Assembly: GCF_000376885.1 (NCBI RefSeq)
Contig: NZ_AQXR01000010.1
Location: forward strand, 409,335-473,334
Direction: 5' to 3'
Source: Alloscardovia criceti DSM 17774
GTDB lineage: Bacteria; Actinomycetota; Actinomycetes; Actinomycetales; Bifidobacteriaceae
DNA: 64,000 bases
Shown: one piece after another, positions 8,348 to 17,479 of the stretch
Numbering within the stretch: the first letter of the stretch is position 1
Layout: every line of letters begins with the position of its first letter
Translations under genes and position numbers: made by a program
Notes under the pieces: generated by a model
Told to the model about the DNA's origin: nothing
Databases searched by the model: none
What the model saw: only the letters and a program-made list of their open reading frames with translations

Positions 8348-9610
8348 CTAGTCCGTCACGTCCGAGATATCGATGGAGCCCAATTCATGGAATCGTGCAG
8401 CTATCTTTTCTGGCGTGGTATCTGAAATCCACGCTGCCATGCCCGACTCGGATCCCGCTAAATACTTGATCTTATTTGCCGAACGGCGGAAGGAGAAGAA
8501 TTGCAGATTCAAACGGTAATTCTCTCGCCTCTCATCGTGGATAGGAGCCTGATGCCATGCCGAAATATATGGCAGATCCATGCCCTTGCCATCGCCCGTA
8601 TCGAAGAATGCATTGCCCCGCTTAAGAAGCTGCGAGTACATCTGCGCCAAGCCCCAGCGCTCCTCATCATTCAATTCCTCGAGGGTGCGTACATCGTCAC
8701 GCAGAGGCTGCACATGCACCTCGAGCGGCCAGCGCGCAGCGGCAGGCACATAACCCACCCACGTATCATTGCGTAGCACGATACGCTGATTGGCTTCAAT
8801 TTCAGCCTTCTTTAAGTCGGTCAGCAAGTCTGTACCATTCTTTTCGAAATATGCCTGCGTATGTTGCAATTCGGTTTCCAGACGTGGCGCAATGAATGGA
8901 TAGCAATAAATCTGGCCGTGCGGATGAGAGAGGGAAACGCCAATTTCCTGACCGTGATTTTCGAATGGGAAAATCTGCTCGATGCCTTCGATAGCGCTAA
9001 TTTCCGCTGTTCTAAACGCCCATGCCTCTACAACCGTGCGCATACGCTTCAAAGAAAGATCTGCTGGAAGACCCTTTTCATTCGGGTCGAAGCAGACGAC
9101 CTCGCAGCGTCCCACGGCTGGCTTGGACTTCCACAAGGGATTGCCATCCACATGGGTTACCACATCTGGAATACCCGGCACACGCGTCATAGATGGGAAA
9201 CGATTTTCAAAAACTACGACGTTGTAATCCGTATCTGGCACTTCGCCATCTTGGTAAGGATCGCCTGGCTTGCGTGCCGCCAGAGGATTTCCCGAGGCTG
9301 TGGTGTTTGGACCGGCTGTAATTGGCCTATTCATACGGGCCGTGGCCATAGGAATCCAGTCACCTGTCAACGGATCTTGGCGCATTTCAGGAGCCTGAAC
9401 AGGCATAGGATTGCCCTCGCCATCGATGCCTGGCTCATAACGATTGGTCAACTGGCGAGGGTCTACCAACTCGCGTGTCTTTTCACCAGAAACGTACTGC
9501 TTGTCATCATCGAGATAGAAGAAATCTCGACCGTCAGACAACGTCGTCTGTGTGATACGAATATTTTCTGAAGCGTACCGTCCTGGTACGTACTGTGTGA
9601 ATGTACTCAT
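8348..9610 (-). CDS. galT: UDP-glucose--hexose-1-phosphate uridylyltransferase
   Basis: Transfers UMP between UDP-glucose and galactose-1-phosphate through a uridylyl-histidine intermediate. The 420-residue protein shows the active-site His-Pro-His-Gly-Gln motif (in SLSHPHGQ) and the surrounding class I GalT pattern: ENRFPSMTRVPG near residue 135, and EVVCFDP before the catalytic region. It is the first gene of the galT-galK unit. Upstream lie a TTGACA box (9675-9680, minus strand) and an overlapping palindrome (9659-9673) that may be the operator for the adjacent DeoR-type regulator. Confidence 0.96.
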   Translation of the reverse strand: MSTFTQYVPGRYASENIRITQTTLSDGRDFFYLDDDKQYVSGEKTRELVDPRQLTNRYEPGIDGEGNPMPVQAPEMRQDPLTGDWIPMATARMNRPITAGPNTTASGNPLAARKPGDPYQDGEVPDTDYNVVVFENRFPSMTRVPGIPDVVTHVDGNPLWKSKPAVGRCEVVCFDPNEKGLPADLSLKRMRTVVEAWAFRTAEISAIEGIEQIFPFENHGQEIGVSLSHPHGQIYCYPFIAPRLETELQHTQAYFEKNGTDLLTDLKKAEIEANQRIVLRNDTWVGYVPAAARWPLEVHVQPLRDDVRTLEELNDEERWGLAQMYSQLLKRGNAFFDTGDGKGMDLPYISAWHQAPIHDERRENYRLNLQFFSFRRSANKIKYLAGSESGMAAWISDTTPEKIAARFHELGSIDISDVTD

Positions 9611-9658
9611 GTCTCACAGTATACCAAAATATTGTCCCAAACTGTGCGATTTATGTGA

Positions 9659-9680
9659 GTTTATGTTATAAACTTGTCAA
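9659..9680 (-). promoter_or_regulatory. Probable galT promoter with overlapping palindromic operator
   Basis: On the minus strand a consensus TTGACA (9680-9675) is followed by GTTTAT-n3-ATAAAC (9659-9673), a 15-base inverted repeat lying in the spacer between -35 and a weak -10. A repressor bound there would block RNA polymerase. The divergently useful candidate is the DeoR-family protein encoded next door. The -10 hexamer is not clear. Confidence 0.4.
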
Positions 9681-9772
9681 AACATGAGTTTTTCTTCAAT
9701 AATCTTTCTCACGATGCCACAAACTCTCACAACACGCAGAGCGAGAATTTCATGCACGCACATTTCCTAGAG

Positions 9773-10549
9773 CTAATCGGCAATGATAAGATTTCGCGCC
9801 ACCTCACGCGTGGCCGCCACATCTTCCGGACTGATACCAGAATCCGTAATAATCGTATCCACATCATCGAAGCCTGCAAACAGCGACAGCGAGGTTAGCT
9901 GCCACTTCGTGTGATCCGTGAGCACAATCGTGTGGTTGGCGATGGACATCAACGCAGCCGCCGTAGAGGACTCCAAAGAATTAGGCGTCAAGAAACCGCG
10001 CGGCACCGACACCGAATGCGTACCCAAGAAAAGCAGATTCACACGGAGTGAAGAAATCACGCGATCTGCAAGGGGTCCCACCAAGGAGTTGGAGCGCGTC
10101 GTCACACCACCCGTTACAATGACTTCCACATCCTTATTTTCTGCGGTTTGGACAAGTTCCGCCACCGGCAAAGAATTCGTCAAAATGGTAATGCCTGTAG
10201 AATTTTCGCTTTCCAGCAGGTGCTGCGCAAACACATAGGTGGTCGAACCACCGCCGATAGCAATCACATCGCCCGGCTGCACCAGCTCCACCGCCTTCAT
10301 CGCAATGGAATCCTTTAGACCTACATCCATTTGAGACTTCACGGCGAACAACGGCTCTGCCAGCAGGGTCGAGCTCGACACAGCTCCACCGTGCACGCGC
10401 TTAACCAAGCCCTTATCCGCCAGTTCTGCGATGTCACGACGAATCGTCATAGCTGACACGCCAAACTCATCCGCGAGTCCCGCAATGCGTACAGCACCAC
10501 GCGTGCGCAAACGACCAAGAATTAATTGTTGCCTCTGTGAAGAAATCAT
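9773..10549 (-). CDS. DeoR/GlpR-family transcriptional regulator
   Basis: A 258-residue sugar-responsive repressor. The N-terminus has the DeoR winged helix-turn-helix (RQQLILGRLRTRGAVRIAGL, then the recognition helix VSAMTIRRDIAEL and wing LVKRVHGGAV). The rest is a DeoRC sensor domain, with an IAIGGGSTTYVFAQ stretch like the phosphosugar-binding site of the ribose-5-phosphate-isomerase-like fold. I start at the ATG at 10549 (MISSQRQQ); twelve extra residues are possible upstream but look non-native. Its position directly upstream of galT-galK on the same strand suggests it controls galactose metabolism, the inducer being a phosphorylated sugar (inference). Confidence 0.9.
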   Translation of the reverse strand: MISSQRQQLILGRLRTRGAVRIAGLADEFGVSAMTIRRDIAELADKGLVKRVHGGAVSSSTLLAEPLFAVKSQMDVGLKDSIAMKAVELVQPGDVIAIGGGSTTYVFAQHLLESENSTGITILTNSLPVAELVQTAENKDVEVIVTGGVTTRSNSLVGPLADRVISSLRVNLLFLGTHSVSVPRGFLTPNSLESSTAAALMSIANHTIVLTDHTKWQLTSLSLFAGFDDVDTIITDSGISPEDVAATREVARNLIIAD

Positions 10550-10622
10550 GTGAACATTATCGCACAATTTCGAGCGTAAAACCAAACAGAATTAACCATT
10601 TCTTTAAAAGAAACTAAAAACA

Positions 10623-10653
10623 TTGACACGATTTCATCCAGTTTGACTATTAT
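10623..10653 (+). promoter_or_regulatory. Candidate promoter for the Crp/Fnr-type gene
   Basis: TTGACA at 10623-10628 and TATTAT at 10648-10653, spaced 19 bases (a poorer GACTAT lies at 16). Just upstream is a perfect palindrome TTTCTTT-A-AAAGAAA at 10599-10613 that could bind a regulator of either divergent gene. Confidence 0.4.
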
Positions 10654-10699
10654 GGAAGAAGTTTGTTGTAAACCGCGTTGAACAGAGGGATGAAAACGC

Positions 10700-11431
10700 A
10701 TGATCGCTGACCCAAAGATGCTAAGCGATGACACTCTCAGCGTTGAAGAGCGTACGCTTCTACATACTGCGCTTTTTGAACACGTGTCATTAGATGATGC
10801 TCACCAACTCTTGCCATATCTGGAGCATCACACCTATAACAAAGGCGACTATATCTTCCACGAAGGCGATGAAGATACCAATATGTACATTATTGAGCGA
10901 GGTCGCATCAAGCTTACACGCGAATCGTACGATTATCGCGTACAGCTTCTCAGCATTGCCGGCGCTGGGGAGATTGCCGGCGAAATTCCGGTTTTTGATC
11001 CTCATGGCGGGCCGCGCACCGCATCGGCTATCAGCATGGTCAATGGTACTTCTACGCTGTCATTGACCTCTGAAGTGCTTTTCTCTTGGCTGGGAGAGCA
11101 TCCGCGTGTCGCTGTGAATATGCTGCAAGTGTTGGCAAATCGCATGCGTCGCAATAATGAACGCATCAGCGATTTGGTCTTTATGGATGTACCTGCACGT
11201 TTGTCTAAGACGTTGATCGATTTGGCCAAGCGTTTCGGTGAACCGACGGTGCAAGGTTTGGTCGTCCCTCATGATTTAACGCAGGAGGAACTGGCGCAGC
11301 TGGTGGGCACCTCGCGCGAAACCGTCAATAAGGCTTTGATGGACTTTACAAATCGCGGCTGGATTGCTCGCGAGGGTCGCACCATTATTATTTACCAGCC
11401 AGGTAATTTAATTCTTCGCGCACGCCACTAA
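10700..11431 (+). CDS. Crp/Fnr-family transcriptional regulator
   Basis: A 243-residue global-type regulator. Residues about 30-125 form a cyclic-nucleotide-binding beta-roll (GDYIFHEGDEDTNMYII, then GEIAGEIPVFDPHGGPRTASA, which resembles the phosphate-binding cassette of cAMP-binding proteins). Residues about 190-222 are the DNA-binding helix-turn-helix, with the typical recognition helix SRETVNKALMDF. No Fnr-type cysteine cluster is visible, so it more likely binds cAMP or another nucleotide than an iron-sulfur cluster. It resembles actinobacterial GlxR/Crp. AGAGG precedes the ATG. It is divergent from the DeoR-type gene. Confidence 0.9.
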   Translation: MIADPKMLSDDTLSVEERTLLHTALFEHVSLDDAHQLLPYLEHHTYNKGDYIFHEGDEDTNMYIIERGRIKLTRESYDYRVQLLSIAGAGEIAGEIPVFDPHGGPRTASAISMVNGTSTLSLTSEVLFSWLGEHPRVAVNMLQVLANRMRRNNERISDLVFMDVPARLSKTLIDLAKRFGEPTVQGLVVPHDLTQEELAQLVGTSRETVNKALMDFTNRGWIAREGRTIIIYQPGNLILRARH

Positions 11432-11445
11432 CGACATCAGATGCT

Positions 11446-11499
11446 GGTCGACGTGTGTGCCCGCGTGCACATGCGCGCCCACGTCGACCTAGATTTTCA
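11446..11499 (+). terminator. Hairpin downstream of the Crp/Fnr-type gene
   Basis: GGTCGACGTG at 11446-11455 pairs with CACGTCGACC at 11480-11489, with further partial pairing inside (GTGTGC-type arms), followed by TAGATTTTC. Probably a terminator, though the U-tract is short. Confidence 0.55.
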
Positions 11500-11650
11500 G
11501 GGCCTTATCACTGTGAAATGTGCGAACTTCCCGCTTATTTCCAGTAAACGCACAGCGAAGTGAACTATTATGAGTGGTTTTCGTAGCGATATTGTGCCGT
11601 CCTCTTAAGCACCTCTTTTCAAGGGCATATATCACGCTAAAATAGGGCTC

Positions 11651-13843
11651 ATGTCTGAAGAAACCGGGAAGAAAAAACCACTGACAGCAAAGCGTGTGTT
11701 CACACTGCTTTTGTCGTATCTTTTATTCTGCGTTATGGGCGGCGTTGTAGCCTCTGGCGTGGTGATGCCAGCAGTTGTGGGCGCAAGCGTGATTACAAAC
11801 GCGATTGAGCCACAGATGAGTGCTGGACTGGATGATGTGAATTTTGATCTGGAAGATCTTCCACAGCAGTCCCGCATGTACGCTTCTGATGGCACTACCC
11901 TCATCGCTACCTTCTACACGCAAAACCGCATTATTGTGCCTCTGAAGGATATTTCTCAGATCATGCAGCAGGCGGTGGTCGCGCGTGAGGACCGCCGATT
12001 CTTTGAGCATTCCGGCGTGGATGCTACGGGCGTGTTGCGCGCATTTGTTCAGACGTATATTTCCAAAGGCGACACCCAGGGTGGCTCTACGCTGACCCAG
12101 CAATATGTGAAAAATATTTTGATCGATCAGGCAAACAATGCCGACGATCCAATTGCTGCATATCACGCTCAGGAAGATACCATTGCTCGTAAGTTGCGCG
12201 AAATGCTCTTGGCCGTGCAATTGGAAAAATCATATTCCAAGGCCGAAATTTTGCAAGGCTATCTCAATATCGCTCAGTTCGGTTCCGGCGTGTATGGTGT
12301 AGAAACGGCGGCTCGTCGTTACTTTAATATCAGCGCAAAGGATTTAAATCTTGGTCAGGCGGCCATGATTGCTGCCATTACCAAGAATCCTCAGGCATAT
12401 GATCCAACGCTCCATCCGGATGCGGCTCAGCAGCAGCGCGATATCGTGCTCGATTTGATGCAGGGACAAGGCTACGCCAGCGAAGAAGAGGTTGCTCAAG
12501 CCAAAGCTGTCAATGTTTCAGACATGTTGGATGTGCAGGATGTGCCGGTTGGTTGCCAAACCGCTGGAAATGCTGCATATTTCTGCGATTATGTGGTCAA
12601 TAAGATTCTATCTTCCTCGCAATTCGGCGAAACCCGTGATGACAGGCGCAAGCTCTTGTATCAGGGTGGTCTCAACATTGTCACCACCATGGATGTTACC
12701 GCGCAGAATGCAGCTTCGGATGCGGTGCGCGCCGCTGTACCGGAGGACGATGCCTCGGGCATCGAGTCCATTATCGCTGCTATCAAGCCTGGCACCGGCG
12801 AGGTGCTTGCACTAGCTCAAAATCGTACCTACGATGCGTCAGCCGACGCTTCTGGCACGCATACGGCTGTAAATTATGCGGTAGATCAAGAGGATGGTGG
12901 TGCGCAGGGTGTGCTACCAGGTTCTACTTTTAAGCCCATTAACTTGGTGGCATGGCTCCAAAACGGACATTATGCCAACGAAAGCTTGGCTACATACACC
13001 TCGTACGCCAATTCTAGCTTCCCGTGCAATATGACTACGACGGGCACATGGCAGGTGCAAAATGCAACGGGTGGTACGGTCAGCCCAGAAACGCCATATC
13101 AAGGTATTTTGCGCTCTCATAACACCACGCAGGCGTCTATGGCCCAAAAGATTGGTCTGTGCGCCATTGCAGATACGGCAACGGCTCTGGGTTATCACAA
13201 CGCCATTACCAACCAGAGCGATATCCACGACACGCTGTTTGCACCAATGGTTATCGGTTCTTTGAACGTAGCACCGCTGACCATGGCAAATGTGTACGCC
13301 ACCATTGCTGCCAAGGGTGTGAAGTGCGACCCTATTGCTATCTCCAAGGTGGAAAAGGATGGCACCGAGTACGAAGTTCCATCTGCGAACTGTGCTCAAG
13401 CTATTCCTGAGAATGTGGCACAAACCGTGTCTTACGTGCTGAACCAGTCAGCAACGGTCGGTTTGGCAACGTCTGCAAACCTGTCGAACCGCAAGACTTA
13501 CGCGAAAACTGGTACGGCTGAGGATTACTTCCTCTCCACCGCCGCCTTTACCAACGGTGTTTCCGTATTCGGCGTAGCTGGAAATATGGAGTCCCAGCTG
13601 GCGTTGACGGGCCGCACCATTAACGGCGTCACACGTCGAAATTGGTATGGTGAGTACGTGGCTGCGCCTATGGTGAAGCAATTCCTGACGACGTACACCA
13701 CGGAGGCAAATATCCCAGACGATACCAGCTACGGCGTGGCGGATAACACCTTAATGAATGGCTCAGGTCGCTCCTCGTCCAGTAGCAGCACGACGACGAA
13801 TAATTCAAATAACAGCAACAACAGTAGCAATAACAACAATTAG
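11651..13843 (+). CDS. Class A penicillin-binding protein (transglycosylase/transpeptidase)
   Basis: Polymerises and cross-links peptidoglycan outside the membrane. The 730-residue protein has a short cytoplasmic tail, one membrane segment (about residues 16-42), a GT51 glycosyltransferase domain with the EDRRFFEHSGVD and GGSTLTQQYVKN motifs (about 112-160), and a transpeptidase domain with active-site Ser in STFK near residue 425, SHN near 487 and KTG near 619. The last 35 residues are a Ser/Thr/Asn run that is probably a disordered extracellular tail. It could be called PBP1a/ponA-like; I do not assign a symbol. A very strong terminator follows and is shared with convergent pyrD. Confidence 0.95.
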   Translation: MSEETGKKKPLTAKRVFTLLLSYLLFCVMGGVVASGVVMPAVVGASVITNAIEPQMSAGLDDVNFDLEDLPQQSRMYASDGTTLIATFYTQNRIIVPLKDISQIMQQAVVAREDRRFFEHSGVDATGVLRAFVQTYISKGDTQGGSTLTQQYVKNILIDQANNADDPIAAYHAQEDTIARKLREMLLAVQLEKSYSKAEILQGYLNIAQFGSGVYGVETAARRYFNISAKDLNLGQAAMIAAITKNPQAYDPTLHPDAAQQQRDIVLDLMQGQGYASEEEVAQAKAVNVSDMLDVQDVPVGCQTAGNAAYFCDYVVNKILSSSQFGETRDDRRKLLYQGGLNIVTTMDVTAQNAASDAVRAAVPEDDASGIESIIAAIKPGTGEVLALAQNRTYDASADASGTHTAVNYAVDQEDGGAQGVLPGSTFKPINLVAWLQNGHYANESLATYTSYANSSFPCNMTTTGTWQVQNATGGTVSPETPYQGILRSHNTTQASMAQKIGLCAIADTATALGYHNAITNQSDIHDTLFAPMVIGSLNVAPLTMANVYATIAAKGVKCDPIAISKVEKDGTEYEVPSANCAQAIPENVAQTVSYVLNQSATVGLATSANLSNRKTYAKTGTAEDYFLSTAAFTNGVSVFGVAGNMESQLALTGRTINGVTRRNWYGEYVAAPMVKQFLTTYTTEANIPDDTSYGVADNTLMNGSGRSSSSSSTTTNNSNNSNNSSNNNN

Positions 13844-13862
13844 ACGGCTACGTTGCCTATAC

Positions 13863-13906
13863 AAGTGGTGGCGGAAATCCTCTAGTCAGGATTTCCGCCA
13901 CCACTT
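13863..13906. terminator. Strong bidirectional terminator between PBP gene and pyrD
   Basis: A perfect 19-bp stem (13863-13881 with 13888-13906) around a six-base CTAGTC loop. T-rich sequence follows on the plus strand. It lies between two convergent genes. Confidence 0.85.
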
Positions 13907-13955
13907 TATCTGTTTTTATCTGTTTATGCGACAGTTCTTTCAGCGTTCATAGACA

Positions 13956-15101
13956 TTACTGCACATCAATGCCCACGGCCTGCTCTACCGAGCTAAAGCC
14001 ATCACGACGTAGCAGCTGTGCAAGACCGCGCTTAAGCACGGTAATGTTTTGAGGCCCGCGATACATGAGTGACGTGATAAACATCACCAGACTCGAGCCC
14101 TTGCGAATCTTCTCATATGCCTGCTCAGGCGTGAATACACCACCAATACCCGCAATCGTAAAGCGGTCGTGATACTCCCGGAAGGTTCGCTCAATCAGGG
14201 CATTATTGAGGCCAATCGTCGGCAGACCGGAAAGACCACCCTCCCAATCCGGCGGCACATCCAAACCATTGCGATCCTTACGCAGATTGGCAATGGAAAC
14301 ACCATCCACCTTGTGGTCTGCCAAGACATCCAGCAATTCCTTGAATTCTTCCCACGACTTATCGCTCGGCATCTTGACCAGCAAAGGCTGAGAATGGTCA
14401 ATCGTATCAAGCTCGGTGAAGAGCTGATCGAGATTCTCTGGCTTCGTAAACTGCTCGCCCACCATGGTATTTGGGCAGGAAATATTGATTTCCAACATAT
14501 GTGTGCGATTTGCCGCACGCCTTACGGATTTTGCATAATCTTCCACACCCTCGCTAATATCGCCCGTGAGGTGGTCATTCGTGCGTGCGATAGAGGTGGA
14601 AATACGCATTGTTTTGGAGTTGAGATAAGCCTTTTCAATGCGTGGCATGACTTGAGCAATGCCGTCGTTAGCTAAGCCTACATGCACCATCATGGACGCA
14701 TATTCCGGCAGGCGATGGAACCACGGACGCGGATTGCCCTTGCAGGGGCGTGAAGTAATCGAACCGATGGTTTCAAAACCAAAGCCAATATTGTCGAGCA
14801 AAACCGGCAAATCGCAGTCCTTATCCAAGCCTGCAGAAAGTCCGAAAGGATTATGGAATTTTATGCCCATAACCTCTGTTTCGAGAATCGGATCCGTGTA
14901 ATCCATCATGCCGCGCAATGCCCACATCAGTGGCGGAATATTGCGCGTTACACGTGCGAATTGAAGCATTTGCGTATGGGCATCGTCCGGCGACTGATCA
15001 AAAACAAAAGGCTTGACAGCTTCCTTATACACCAGCTGAAATAAGCCCGTGCTTGCTTTATTGATAGTATCGCGCACGCCATTGTTCTTTACATATCCCA
15101 T
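13956..15101 (-). CDS. pyrD: Dihydroorotate dehydrogenase, class 2 (quinone-type)
   Basis: Oxidises dihydroorotate to orotate in pyrimidine synthesis using FMN. The 381-residue length and the N-terminal extension (about 45 residues before the barrel, with the FDQSPDDAH stretch) place it in membrane-associated class 2, which normally passes electrons to a quinone, rather than class 1 cytosolic enzymes. The barrel shows NPFGLSAGLDKD, GSITSRPCKGNPRPW, the active-site region EINISCPNT, and the phosphate-binding GIGGVFTPEQA. No pyrK or other pyr gene is adjacent. It follows lplA on the same strand after 86 bases. Why a fermentative organism of this type would use a quinone-type enzyme is discussed in the findings. 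Confidence 0.92.
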   Translation of the reverse strand: MGYVKNNGVRDTINKASTGLFQLVYKEAVKPFVFDQSPDDAHTQMLQFARVTRNIPPLMWALRGMMDYTDPILETEVMGIKFHNPFGLSAGLDKDCDLPVLLDNIGFGFETIGSITSRPCKGNPRPWFHRLPEYASMMVHVGLANDGIAQVMPRIEKAYLNSKTMRISTSIARTNDHLTGDISEGVEDYAKSVRRAANRTHMLEINISCPNTMVGEQFTKPENLDQLFTELDTIDHSQPLLVKMPSDKSWEEFKELLDVLADHKVDGVSIANLRKDRNGLDVPPDWEGGLSGLPTIGLNNALIERTFREYHDRFTIAGIGGVFTPEQAYEKIRKGSSLVMFITSLMYRGPQNITVLKRGLAQLLRRDGFSSVEQAVGIDVQ

Positions 15102-15187
15102 AACTGCCTCCTCAAAGTCAGACTTCTTCTACTTTACCAGCCCAATCAACCAATAATTTGGATGATGTGTGGGCCTGCTGAGGAAGA

Positions 15188-16408
15188 CTAACGAATGGCG
15201 TAGGTCCACTCAGTCGTGCTGTACTTGGATTTAGCCAGTGTTTGAGCTTGAGACTGGGTGGCCGCATCCACCGTATCGGCATGTGAATGCGGCAGAATAT
15301 CCAACGCTTCACCACGCAAAGCCTGCACCATCTCATCTCTGCTCAGCATGGTCTGACTTTTGAGTGGATCCACGCGTTTAGCTGCGGATTTTACGGCTTT
15401 ATCCGCTGATTTTTCGCGAGAAATACGCAGAACCTCCAGCATTTTTGACGCATCAATATCGTACGCCATAGTCACATGGTGCAGCACACAACCCGGGCCG
15501 CGACTACCTGCGCTGGGACGGAACTGTCGCTGAGCTGCCCCACCAATTTTTCCTGCCGGTGACGTGATGTCATTAATAGCCTTGTAATGTGCGTCGATGC
15601 CGAGGTTGTTGAGCGCCAGCAGCACCCATTCATCGCAGCGCTTATACGCCTCATAGCCTTGAAGTCCTTCGAGAAAATCTCGAGGAATATACAGCGAGTA
15701 GGTAATGGTATTGCCCGGTTCGATGAACATAGCGCCACCACCGGTCATGCGCCGTACCACGTCGATATCCAGCTCGCGCGCACGTTGCACATCGACCTCA
15801 TTGCTCACACTTTGGTGGAGACCGATGACCACCGCGCTGTGCGCCCACTGCCAAAATCTCAGGGTGGGTCCCCGTTTCCCATCCGCCACTTGCTGGGCAA
15901 GCACCTCATCCAAGGCCATATGCATGGCCGGACTTTGGGGCGTATCGTCACTTAATACGGCGATATCATACGCGCTCCAGGCGGGGCTGAGTTGCGTTAT
16001 TTTTTCTTCTGTAGCTCTACTTACGGGGGTTACGGTAGTTGCTGCAGGCGCAGACGTGATCTCAGTCGTATACGACGGCTCTCCAGAGCGACTGTGCAAG
16101 GCGCGTTCAATGGCCGTATCGATAGCCTGAGCGGTCAGTCCTACGAATTGAGCGTGATGAAAGGCTTGCTGTGTCTGCTTCATTGCAGCCGTGGCGCTGA
16201 CAGCCAGTAATTGATTTTCTAGATAGTTCACGACCTGCGTTGGGTCATCCACACCGTCGATAAAAAAATCCCCATCCAGGCTCAGTCGTGTGATGTGCCC
16301 GGAATGCGTGGAGAGCTGCACGGCCACGAGTTTGCCACCCGGCACCTTGTACTCTCCACGCAGGGTATTGTCTGAAAGTTCTTGATTATGCTTGTCGAAT
16401 TCTTGCAA
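15188..16408 (-). CDS. lplA: Lipoate--protein ligase with N-terminal accessory domain
   Basis: Activates lipoate with ATP and attaches it to a lysine of lipoyl-domain proteins. The C-terminal 275 residues form the BirA/LplA catalytic domain: [10 protein letters not shown] (lipoate/ATP loop) and the catalytic Lys in [12 protein letters not shown] near residue 287. The first 90 residues ([12 protein letters not shown] onward) match the small accessory domain that in E. coli LplA is C-terminal and in some archaea is a separate LplB; here it comes first. The only useful start is a TTG inside the leuB end (23-base overlap); a GTG about 21 codons later is an alternative. A likely substrate, GcvH, is encoded five genes away in the same run. 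Confidence 0.88.
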   Translation of the reverse strand: MQEFDKHNQELSDNTLRGEYKVPGGKLVAVQLSTHSGHITRLSLDGDFFIDGVDDPTQVVNYLENQLLAVSATAAMKQTQQAFHHAQFVGLTAQAIDTAIERALHSRSGEPSYTTEITSAPAATTVTPVSRATEEKITQLSPAWSAYDIAVLSDDTPQSPAMHMALDEVLAQQVADGKRGPTLRFWQWAHSAVVIGLHQSVSNEVDVQRARELDIDVVRRMTGGGAMFIEPGNTITYSLYIPRDFLEGLQGYEAYKRCDEWVLLALNNLGIDAHYKAINDITSPAGKIGGAAQRQFRPSAGSRGPGCVLHHVTMAYDIDASKMLEVLRISREKSADKAVKSAAKRVDPLKSQTMLSRDEMVQALRGEALDILPHSHADTVDAATQSQAQTLAKSKYSTTEWTYAIR

Positions 16409-17432
16409 TGATATCCTGCCCTACCTCGTCTGTGGAGCGCTGGGTAGAACCATTACGTGCAATATCCTCTTCAACGGCATCTTCAATGCGTCTGGCAGCA
16501 TCCTCTAAGCCTAGGTGGCGAAGAAGCATAGCTGCTGACAAAATGGCCGCCGTTGGATTTGCTATGCCCTGACCAGCAATGTCTGGAGCGGAGCCGTGAA
16601 TTGGTTCAAACATAGACGGATATGCGCCTGAAGCATTGATATTTCCAGATGCGGAATATCCAACGCCACCAACCACTGCACCTGCTTCGTCGGTAATAAT
16701 ATCGCCAAACAAATTGTCGGTCAAGATGACGTCAAAGCGTCCCGGATCGGTAACAATAAAAATGGTAGTGGCATCGATATGCAGATAATCGTGGCTGACT
16801 TCTGGGTATTGTGCTCCCACTTCGTCGACGATGCGTTGCCACATATCGCCAGCATTAACGAGTACGTTCTTCTTATGCACCAAAGTGACGTGCTTGCGGC
16901 GCTTCATGGCGAGTTCGAACGCATAGCGCACGGTACGTTCCACGCCTCGTGCAGAATTTATGGACACTTCCGTAGCCACTTGGTCTGCCGTACCCGCATG
17001 TGTGGAACCACCGGCACCGGCATACAGCCCTTCGGTACCTTCGCGCACCACCACAAAATCAATATTTCCCGGATGAGCCAGCGGCGACTGTACGCCCTTG
17101 AAGAGCTTGGATGGACGCAAATTGATGTAGTGATCCAGCGCAAAACGCATTTTCAGGAGCAATCCTCGCTCGAGCACGCCTGCCTTCACGCGGGGATCGC
17201 CAATAGCACCGAGCAAAATGGCATCATTTTTCTTGATCTCCTCCAGAATCTCATCCGTGAGGATAACGCCATCGCGCAAATACCTATCCGCGCCGAGATC
17301 AAACGGCGTATAAGTGAACTGAGCAACACCCTGAGTTGCAGCCTCCATAACAGCTTGAGCTTGAGGGGTAATTTCTTTTCCTATGCCATCGCCAGGAATA
17401 ACTGCAATGTTAAATTTCTGCGTATCTGCCAT
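16386..17432 (-). CDS. leuB: 3-isopropylmalate dehydrogenase
   Basis: Oxidatively decarboxylates 3-isopropylmalate with NAD in leucine biosynthesis. The 348-residue protein starts with [14 protein letters not shown] and carries the decarboxylating-dehydrogenase signature ([19 protein letters not shown] near residue 235) and [18 protein letters not shown]. It could in principle be another beta-decarboxylating dehydrogenase such as isocitrate or tartrate dehydrogenase; length and the [12 protein letters not shown] substrate loop favour LeuB. No other leu genes are adjacent; it sits between the oligopeptidase gene and lplA, whose start overlaps its end. Confidence 0.9.
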   Translation of the reverse strand: MADTQKFNIAVIPGDGIGKEITPQAQAVMEAATQGVAQFTYTPFDLGADRYLRDGVILTDEILEEIKKNDAILLGAIGDPRVKAGVLERGLLLKMRFALDHYINLRPSKLFKGVQSPLAHPGNIDFVVVREGTEGLYAGAGGSTHAGTADQVATEVSINSARGVERTVRYAFELAMKRRKHVTLVHKKNVLVNAGDMWQRIVDEVGAQYPEVSHDYLHIDATTIFIVTDPGRFDVILTDNLFGDIITDEAGAVVGGVGYSASGNINASGAYPSMFEPIHGSAPDIAGQGIANPTAAILSAAMLLRHLGLEDAARRIEDAVEEDIARNGSTQRSTDEVGQDIIARIRQA

Positions 17433-17479
17433 GTCCCCAGTCTACGAGGACATGACCATTTAGTGACCACCACGTTTCA

